DNA of 10,745 nucleotides, taken from the NCBI GenBank assembly GCA_023336855.1, contig JAMBLK010000016.1, positions 1-10,745 of the forward strand, given 5' to 3'. Origin of the DNA: Actinomycetes bacterium (GTDB lineage: Bacteria; Actinomycetota; Acidimicrobiia; Spongiisociales; UBA5794). A program made the translations under genes and the position numbers. Below are positions 1 through 4,826 of the stretch, in pieces. Within the stretch, counting starts at the first letter, position 1; each line of letters opens with the position of its first letter. The notes below the pieces were generated by a model that saw nothing but the letters and a program-made list of their open reading frames with translations, searched no databases and was not told where the DNA came from.

Positions 1-416
1 GCCTCCGTGATCAGGAACACACCGGTCACCGCCACTGCAGCCGCCACCCACACCGTTGGAGAGACATGCCGGCGTTGCGCTACCACCATCCACAGAAGCA
101 CGAAGATCGGAGCAAGGAACTGAATCGTCGCTCCCGGCCCGACACCGAGCCGGTCGATCGTCCAGTAGAACGTCACGTTCACGATCACAAGGTTGACACC
201 GAGGAGCGCAAATCCCAGGAGACCACCCCGGGGCGCCAGGGCGCCGCGAAAGTAGGCGAACGGGACGAAGAGGAGCGACGTGACGATCGCCCGGGCCTCG
301 GCAACACGCGTCGGCGACAGGTGGGTGAACGCGTCGGCAGCGATCGCCCCGCTGACCCCCCAGAAGAGAGCAGCAAGAAGCGCGAACGCGATCCCGTTCC
401 GTGTCGACCTGTCCAT
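1..416 (-). CDS. EamA/DMT-family transporter, N-terminal part (runs off left edge)
   Basis: Reading the minus strand from an ATG at 416, an open frame continues to base 1 without a stop, giving 138 residues of a longer protein. It begins MDRSTRNGIAFALLAALFWG and is strongly hydrophobic, with helices at about residues 9-28, 43-57, 68-82, 96-113 and 119 onward. The first helix pattern (ALLAALFWGVSGAIA) and the later motif GVGPGATIQFLAPIFVLL are typical of EamA-domain drug/metabolite transporters, which export small molecules or amino acids and usually have ten membrane helices of about 300 residues. About half the protein is missing here. No clear Shine-Dalgarno precedes the ATG; the upstream DNA is a heptamer repeat. 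The gene is divergent from arsC. The substrate cannot be told from the sequence. The family call is solid; the exact start is less so. Confidence 0.8.
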   Translation of the reverse strand, partial: MDRSTRNGIAFALLAALFWGVSGAIAADAFTHLSPTRVAEARAIVTSLLFVPFAYFRGALAPRGGLLGFALLGVNLVIVNVTFYWTIDRLGVGPGATIQFLAPIFVLLWMVVAQRRHVSPTVWVAAAVAVTGVFLITE

Positions 417-424
417 GGAAGGAA

Positions 425-467
425 AAGTAGCAAGTAGCAAGTAGCAAGTAGATCAGAACTGCTCTAC
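425..467. repeat. Heptamer tandem repeat AAGTAGC x3.9 with adjoining hairpin
   Basis: Bases 425-451 are nearly four copies of the 7-mer AAGTAGC. The last copy runs into an interrupted palindrome at 448-467, with outer arms GTAGA/TCTAC and inner arms CAG/CTG separated by one mismatch. It lies in the 103-bp gap between the divergent transporter and arsC genes. It is the first of several 7-bp-period arrays in the window that abut a hairpin. Its function is unknown. Confidence 0.8.
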
Positions 468-519
468 CGATCTTCTCCAGTACGATCGACCCGAGATCGC
501 CGAAGCATCGGAAGTGCGT

Positions 520-924
520 GTGTCGAAACCATCAGTCCTCTTCGTTTGCGTTCACAATGCTGGACGGTCACAGATGGCAGCCGGGTTGTTGGACTACCAC
601 GGTGCGGGTCGCGTCGTCGTTCGTAGCGCCGGTTCGGCCCCCTCGGACGAGATCAACCCATCCGCCGTCGCAGTCATGGCCGAGCTCGGGATCGACATCA
701 GCACCGAGTATCCGAAGCCGCTGACCGACGAGTCCGTACGGGCATCAGACGTCGTCATCACCATGGGATGTGGCGACGAGTGCCCCTTCTATCCGGGCAA
801 GCGCTACCTCGACTGGGAGGTCACCAACCCGGCGGGTCTCCCACCGGATCAGGTGCGGCCCATTCGCGACGAGATCGACCGAAGGGTCCTGATCCTCCTC
901 GCTGAACTCCTCGAAGGCTCCTAG
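520..924 (+). CDS. arsC: Arsenate reductase, low-molecular-weight phosphatase fold (thiol/mycothiol type)
   Basis: A cytoplasmic enzyme of 134 residues that reduces arsenate to arsenite, belonging to the LMW protein tyrosine phosphatase fold. The P-loop CVHNAGRSQ carries the nucleophile Cys10. Cys84 and Cys88 lie in the motif MGCGDECPF, and the general acid is Asp98 in YLDWEV, followed by TNPAG. The GCGDxCP...GKRYxDW pattern matches actinobacterial arsenate reductases that use mycothiol or thioredoxin for turnover. The start is taken as GTG 520 because GGAAG (510-514) sits 5 bases upstream; an in-frame GTG at 514 would add two residues but overlaps that site. A weak -10-like TACGAT lies at 481-486. 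There is no arsR, arsenite pump or other ars gene in view, so this is an orphan. An acid phosphatase role is less likely given the extra cysteines. Confidence 0.9.
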   Translation: MSKPSVLFVCVHNAGRSQMAAGLLDYHGAGRVVVRSAGSAPSDEINPSAVAVMAELGIDISTEYPKPLTDESVRASDVVITMGCGDECPFYPGKRYLDWEVTNPAGLPPDQVRPIRDEIDRRVLILLAELLEGS

Positions 925-964
925 GTGCAACGCCTCAGGTCACGCCGGGGTTCTTGCTTGTGAC

Positions 965-1516
965 ATGACCACAGATCTCGACCGACTGACAAACCGACTC
1001 GCCGTTGATCGTGACGGCGCATTCCCTGATCTGGTGACGACGCTGCAAGACGGCGTCTTCTCAGGAGTCCTCCAGTTCACGCGCAACCGGCAGGATGCAG
1101 AAGACGTGACACAGGAAACGTTCGTGCGCGTCTACCGGGCGCTCGGCGGGTACGACGAAGATCGCATCCGTGAGCTCCAGCTACGACCGTGGGTGTGGAC
1201 GATCGCTCTCAATCTCTGTCGGAATCGGGCGCGCACGATCAAGCGGCACCCGGAGACGGCACTCGTTGACGACCGCCTCGATCACACGACCGACACCGCC
1301 GAAGAGGCGGCAGCGAACGCCGATCTTTTGGTGTGGCGGCGGCGCCTCGCCGGCCTCACAGGTCCGCAGCGCACGGCGGTCGTCCTCCACCACGTGGTCG
1401 GCCTCCCGTACACGGAGATCGCCGAATCCACCGGTCGGAGCGAGAGCACGACTCGATCAGATGCGCGCCGCGGATTGGCCGGATTGCGGACGATGATCGA
1501 AGAGGAGACACCATGA
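965..1516 (+). CDS. ECF-type RNA polymerase sigma factor
   Basis: A 183-residue sigma-70 family protein of extracytoplasmic-function type. It has region 2 (about residues 19-90, with DAEDVTQETFVRVYRAL at 44-60 and RPWVWTIALNLCRNRAR at 74-90), an acidic linker, and region 4 (about 120-177, with LTGPQRTAVVLHHV and a helix-turn-helix around LPYTEIAESTGRSESTTRS). Regions 1.1 and 3 are absent, as in ECF factors. It would direct RNA polymerase to a small stress regulon. Its TGA overlaps the ATG of the downstream methyltransferase-Ada gene (ATGA at 1513-1516), implying coupled translation. No anti-sigma gene or zinc-binding anti-sigma motif is found next to it. The ATG at 965 has only a distant GGGG at 947-950, so the ribosome site is weak. 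I see no convincing GGAAC/CGTC autoregulatory promoter in the 40 bases after arsC. Confidence 0.92.
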   Translation: MTTDLDRLTNRLAVDRDGAFPDLVTTLQDGVFSGVLQFTRNRQDAEDVTQETFVRVYRALGGYDEDRIRELQLRPWVWTIALNLCRNRARTIKRHPETALVDDRLDHTTDTAEEAAANADLLVWRRRLAGLTGPQRTAVVLHHVVGLPYTEIAESTGRSESTTRSDARRGLAGLRTMIEEETP

Positions 1517-2286
1517 CAGAGCACACGACGATCGAGACTCGGCTCGCTGCACTTACCCGGTCGGCACCCGAGGGCGTCCTCGACACCGTGATGCGGAAGA
1601 CGGATCTTGCCGACGAGTACACGGTGATCGATGGCCCCACCGGTCCCGCCTACGTGGCGTGGAATGGACGCGGGATCACAGCCTTCGTACCGACCGAAGC
1701 TGTCGGCTCTCGAGATGACTTCGAGTCCCGCCATCCGCGGCAGGCATCGTTCGTTGACACACCCCCCGATCGGCTCGCCAAACACCTCGACCACACGATC
1801 GAGACCGGTCGCCTCGGAAGCCTCCCCGTTGATCTCTCCTCCATCGGAGAGTTCCAACGCATGGTGCTGGAGAAGTGCAGCGAGATCCCACCGGGAGAGA
1901 TCCGTCCCTATGGATGGATCGCGCGGGAGATCGGCAATCCCGGCGCCGTACGCGCTGTCGGAACTGCCCTCGGACGGAATCCGGTCCCCGTGCTGATCCC
2001 GTGTCACCGGGTCGTCAGAACCGACGGCCGCATCGGAAACTACGCATACGGGACACCGATGAAGCGCTCGCTCCTCGAACACGAGGGCCTGGATCCGGAA
2101 GCGATCGAGGCACAGGCTCGACATGGAATCCACCTCGTCGGCAGCGACACCACCGGTATCTACTGCTACCCCACCTGCCGGCACGCGAAGAGGATCACCG
2201 ACGCCCACCGCGTCGAGTTTCGCTCAGAGACGGCTGCGGAAGACGCCGACTATCGCCCCTGCAAGGCCTGTCGCCCGGCGGCATGA
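1513..2286 (+). CDS. O6-alkylguanine-DNA methyltransferase with C-terminal Ada zinc-binding domain
   Basis: A 257-residue suicide DNA repair protein. Residues 1-35 form a short helical-looking lead of unknown role. Residues 36-62 resemble the N-terminal part of OGT proteins (VIDGPTGPAYVAWN). Residues 113-192 are the catalytic DNA-binding domain with the methyl-accepting Cys164 in PCHRVV. Residues 205-257 match the Ada zinc domain: Cys218, Cys222, Cys250 and Cys253, in YCYPTC and CKAC. Cys218 corresponds to the phosphotriester-accepting Cys38 of E. coli Ada. The order is reversed relative to E. coli Ada, where the zinc domain is N-terminal, and the AraC-type helix-turn-helix is absent. AGGAG at 1503-1507 supports the ATG at 1513, and the start overlaps the sigma gene. 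The repair function is confident. A role as damage sensor for the sigma factor is inference. Confidence 0.92.
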   Translation: MTEHTTIETRLAALTRSAPEGVLDTVMRKTDLADEYTVIDGPTGPAYVAWNGRGITAFVPTEAVGSRDDFESRHPRQASFVDTPPDRLAKHLDHTIETGRLGSLPVDLSSIGEFQRMVLEKCSEIPPGEIRPYGWIAREIGNPGAVRAVGTALGRNPVPVLIPCHRVVRTDGRIGNYAYGTPMKRSLLEHEGLDPEAIEAQARHGIHLVGSDTTGIYCYPTCRHAKRITDAHRVEFRSETAAEDADYRPCKACRPAA

Positions 2287-2302
2287 ACCAGCGAAGCTGG
2301 AT

Positions 2303-2327
2303 GGAGTCCGGAGTCCGGAGTCCGGAG
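2303..2327. repeat. Heptamer tandem repeat GGAGTCC x3.6
   Basis: Bases 2303-2327 hold three exact copies of GGAGTCC plus GGAG. They lie 17 bases after the methyltransferase stop and just before a strong hairpin. The array belongs to the compound repeat region between two convergent genes. Confidence 0.85.
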
Positions 2328-2335
2328 CGCACGAG

Positions 2336-2370
2336 GAAGGGGAGCGACTTCGCCGCTCCCCTTCTTGTTT
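2336..2370 (+). terminator. Intrinsic terminator between convergent genes
   Basis: An 11-bp perfect stem, GAAGGGGAGCG (2336-2346) with CGCTCCCCTTC (2354-2364), closes a 7-base loop and is followed by TTGTTT on the plus strand. It lies 50 bases after the stop of the methyltransferase-Ada gene, and the rhodanese gene ends just beyond on the other strand. The T-rich tail favours plus-strand termination. On the minus strand the tail is only weakly T-rich, so bidirectional action is possible but less sure. Confidence 0.75.
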
Positions 2371-2373
2371 CGA

Positions 2374-2411
2374 GTACTGAGTACTGGGTACTGAGTACAG
2401 GGCGAAGCCCT
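2374..2411. repeat. Heptamer repeat GTACTGA/GTACTGG with mini-hairpin
   Basis: Bases 2374-2398 are about 3.5 copies of a 7-mer (GTACTGA, GTACTGG, GTACTGA, GTAC). They are followed at once by a mini-hairpin AGGGC-GAA-GCCCT (2399-2411) that overlaps the rhodanese stop codon. Bases 2374-2395 are the exact reverse complement of 7303-7324 on the far side of the respiratory operon. Confidence 0.85.
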
Positions 2412-3312
2412 ACGGTGCTACCACCGCTGCGCCGGCATCGACGAGCGACTGGTAACTGCCGCCGTATCCAGTGATGTTGTCGAGACCGAGAATGTGCAAC
2501 GCTGCAACGGACATCCCGGCCCGGTGCCCGGACCCGCAGTAGTCGATGACGTTCTTGTCGGTCGGAATCGCTTCAAAGCCAAGAGCGAGGCTGCGAAGGT
2601 CGATGTTCGGAGCGTCCTCGATGTGTCCGTCCGCGTATTCGCCTGCTGTACGCACGTCGAGGAGAGCCGTCCCGGCCGCTGCGGCTTCGAGGACCTTGTC
2701 GGCGGAGCCCGCCGAGTAGTAGCTGTCGGGAATCGCCTCGAGATACGCGTTGACGGCCTCGAGCAGCGCCGGCTCGATGTCCGGAGCTCCTATGACAGGA
2801 GCTTCGGTCGCTTCGGTGCTGAACTCTTCGCCGGCATCCGACCATGCCACCCAACCCGGCTTGTAGGACAGGATGTTGTCATAGCCGAGAATGCCGAGCG
2901 CGGTCAATGACTCTGCTGCACGGAACCCCGTCCGACAGTACACGTAGACCTGGCGGTCCGTCGGTATCTTGTCCAGGCTCTGAGCGACCGTCCTGATCGG
3001 GATGTTGACCGCTCCAGGGATGTGACCCTCTTCGTACTCGCTCGTCTCACGCACGTCGATCACCAACGCCTCGCTTGCCGCGACACCGTCTTTGAACGCC
3101 TGCATGTCGGCGACGGCATAGAACCCATCGGGGAGCGTCGACAAGTACTCGTCGACCGCCGCCACGAGGTCGAATGGCGCCTCCGTGGTAGTTGTCGTCT
3201 CGGGTGCTGCCGTCGTTGTCGTCGTCTCTTCGGTGTCCGAGCTACATGCTGCCGCAATCATCGCCAACACGAGCACAAGCCCGATCAGCGACACACGATG
3301 CAATCTTCTCAT
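2410..3312 (-). CDS. Exported lipoprotein with two rhodanese domains
   Basis: A 300-residue sulfurtransferase-like lipoprotein. Residues 1-23 are a lipoprotein signal with the cysteine at 23 (IAAAC), followed by a Thr/Glu-rich tether (24-46). Two homologous halves follow. Residues about 47-162 have DVRETSEYEEGHIPGAVNIP and active loop CRTGFR (Cys126). Residues about 180-295 have DVRTAGEYADGHIEDAPNID and active loop CGSGHR (Cys259). Both keep the catalytic cysteine, unlike classic two-domain rhodaneses, whose N-terminal domain is inactive. Each half is led by a similar helix (DEYLSTLPDGFY, NAYLEAIPDSYY), pointing to internal duplication. AAGGGGA lies 8 bases before the ATG. It is the last gene of the minus-strand operon, 77 bases after the cytochrome b gene; that gap shows no clear terminator. 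A role in moving sulfane sulfur to or from the upstream reductase outside the membrane is inference. Confidence 0.92.
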   Translation of the reverse strand: MRRLHRVSLIGLVLVLAMIAAACSSDTEETTTTTAAPETTTTTEAPFDLVAAVDEYLSTLPDGFYAVADMQAFKDGVAASEALVIDVRETSEYEEGHIPGAVNIPIRTVAQSLDKIPTDRQVYVYCRTGFRAAESLTALGILGYDNILSYKPGWVAWSDAGEEFSTEATEAPVIGAPDIEPALLEAVNAYLEAIPDSYYSAGSADKVLEAAAAGTALLDVRTAGEYADGHIEDAPNIDLRSLALGFEAIPTDKNVIDYCGSGHRAGMSVAALHILGLDNITGYGGSYQSLVDAGAAVVAP

Positions 3313-3389
3313 TGTTGGTTTCCCCTTCTTGGTTCGGGAACACTGGGTCCCCTTCCGCTTCTTACCCGACTCTTTCTCTCTTCCCTATC

Positions 3390-4052
3390 TCACGACGAGG
3401 ATCCTTCTGCACCGTCGTGCTCAAGTTCTTCGACCCACTTGCTGTGCTCCATCTCCATGTCGTCCTTCGAGACGTAGCCCGTCGCCATCGACGACCACGC
3501 CGTGTACACGTACGTGAAGAAGACGTGACCGACGAGGAGGAGGGTGAGGGCGACCATCGAGAGGTCATGGATCATCGCCGTCCATGCGAGCTGCGTCGGG
3601 GTCAGACCCGACTTCAGCCACCACAAGATCAGTCCCGTGACCACGATCACCGCTGAGAACACGATCACCGCTGAGTGGTGGAGTTTCTGACCCGCGTTGA
3701 GCCGACCCTGCGGGGGCATCTCAGCGGTGCGGCCGAGCACGTATCGGTACATGTGCCGGAACCACGCCACGTCGTCGCGGTCGTACTTGAAGGAATCGAC
3801 GAGTACCTCCTTCGCACCGGCTCGATCGAGGATCAAGTACAAGAACGGAACGGACATGAACGCGACCGCAGCGATGCGGTGGAGGTATCGCGACCAACCA
3901 CCGGCAGCGAGGAACGCGAGAGGACCCCAGACGAGAGCAAGGCCCGTGACGAGAAGGATGAGGAACGAACTCGCCATGACGGCGTGAACAACACGCTGTC
4001 GGGTTCGGTAGCGGAGAATCTGCTGGTCACCGTTGGTGTCACTCACGGTCAC
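3390..4052 (-). CDS. Cytochrome b membrane subunit of a molybdopterin reductase (FdnI/PhsC-like)
   Basis: A 220-residue integral membrane protein with four helices: about residues 22-45, 57-75, 125-147 and 160-184. Histidines in or near the helices (His23, His58, His125/126, His162, His176) are placed like the haem b ligands of formate dehydrogenase and thiosulfate reductase gamma subunits. It should bind two b haems and pass electrons between the quinone pool and the iron-sulfur subunit. It lacks the eight-helix NrfD/PsrC form, which favours a PhsC-like complex. The start is GTG at 4052, and its first bases overlap the TGA of the iron-sulfur gene by 4 bp, so the two are translationally coupled. 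The C-terminal tail (195-220) is acidic and cytoplasmic-looking. The class is confident; the physiological partner is inferred from the operon. Confidence 0.88.
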   Translation of the reverse strand: MTVSDTNGDQQILRYRTRQRVVHAVMASSFLILLVTGLALVWGPLAFLAAGGWSRYLHRIAAVAFMSVPFLYLILDRAGAKEVLVDSFKYDRDDVAWFRHMYRYVLGRTAEMPPQGRLNAGQKLHHSAVIVFSAVIVVTGLILWWLKSGLTPTQLAWTAMIHDLSMVALTLLLVGHVFFTYVYTAWSSMATGYVSKDDMEMEHSKWVEELEHDGAEGSSS

Positions 4053-4825
4053 ACGTCCTCCGTATCAGGGTCACCGGAGGAGACTCCGGCCTTCTCCGTC
4101 TCTTCGACCTCACGCAGTTCGGCCATGTGGTTCCTTCTGGCGATGATGCCGAGGACACCGGCCCCCGCTGCCGCGAGCACCGTCGCCCCCATCGACACGG
4201 GCTGCACGACGTGCTTCCACAGATCGACAACAGCCGGTGCATCCGGTGGATCTGCCGGGATGTCAAGCGTCTCCGGATCGTCGGGAAGAACGAGGATCAG
4301 GCCGAGCCCGCCCGCCTGTGTCTCTCCGTAGATCTGGGCCTTCGGGTAGCGATCCTTGATCGCGGCAACGCGCTCTTTCGCCTTCGCCAGAATCGCGTCT
4401 CGAACGCCGAACTCGAGCGCCTTCGCCGGACACGTGGTCACACACCACGGCGACCCGCCTGCGCCGACGTTCGCAGCGCATCCATCGCACTTGCTCGAGC
4501 GGCCATCCGACATCACCGGGACCTCGTACGGGCATGATTGGACGCAGTAGCCACACCCGCTGCACGCATCACGATCCAACCGGGTGAGGCCGTCTTCCTT
4601 GAACAAGGCGCCGGTGGGGCACACAGCGACGCATGTGGCGTCGGCACAGTGGTAGCAGCGGTGATTCTGGAAACCGCCGGTGAGATCCGGGAACGTCCCG
4701 GAGGTGTGCTCGATGAGTTCGATGTACTGCGTGTCGACGGGGAGTTGGTTCCCGGCCTTGCAGGCCAAGACGCAGGCCTCACACCCGATACAACGGGTCA
4801 TGTCGAGAAGGAATGCAGATGCCAC
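4049..4825 (-). CDS. Four-cluster ferredoxin subunit with C-terminal membrane anchor
   Basis: A 258-residue electron-transfer subunit. Sixteen cysteines form four [4Fe-4S] sites: Cys12/15/18/22, Cys57/60/65/69, Cys88/91/94/98 and Cys113/116/128/132. This is the layout of FdnH, PhsB, PsrB and DmsB proteins. Residues about 206-229 form one hydrophobic helix ending in RR, resembling the membrane anchor of FdnH. The protein would carry electrons from the cytochrome b subunit to the molybdenum subunit. There is no signal peptide of its own, so it is probably exported bound to the Tat substrate encoded upstream. I chose GTG 4825, just after the stop of the catalytic-subunit gene, because GAAGGGGG lies 5 bases upstream. 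An upstream in-frame start would add 16 unrelated residues and overlap the previous gene. Confidence 0.92.
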   Translation of the reverse strand: MASAFLLDMTRCIGCEACVLACKAGNQLPVDTQYIELIEHTSGTFPDLTGGFQNHRCYHCADATCVAVCPTGALFKEDGLTRLDRDACSGCGYCVQSCPYEVPVMSDGRSSKCDGCAANVGAGGSPWCVTTCPAKALEFGVRDAILAKAKERVAAIKDRYPKAQIYGETQAGGLGLILVLPDDPETLDIPADPPDAPAVVDLWKHVVQPVSMGATVLAAAGAGVLGIIARRNHMAELREVEETEKAGVSSGDPDTEDV

Positions 4826-4826
4826 G

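Noticed and set aside
1333..1512. A 60-residue N-terminal extension of the methyltransferase from an upstream ATG
   Set aside because: It would lie inside the sigma gene in another frame, is Arg/Pro-rich shadow sequence, and the ATG at 1513 has AGGAG at the right distance.
1282..2208. Long minus-strand open frame (308 codons) opposite the sigma and methyltransferase genes
   Set aside because: It is antisense to two well-recognised genes, shows no family motif, and long antisense frames are common in high-GC DNA.
2303..2398. CRISPR array
   Set aside because: Units are 7 bp with no spacers; they are contiguous tandem repeats, and no cas genes are nearby.
3336..3352. A GGGAAC...GGGTCCC dyad upstream of the rhodanese gene as a fourth DosR box
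   Set aside because: The half-sites are one base further apart than in the consensus and one is imperfect; it overlaps the region just upstream of the ribosome site, so chance is likely.
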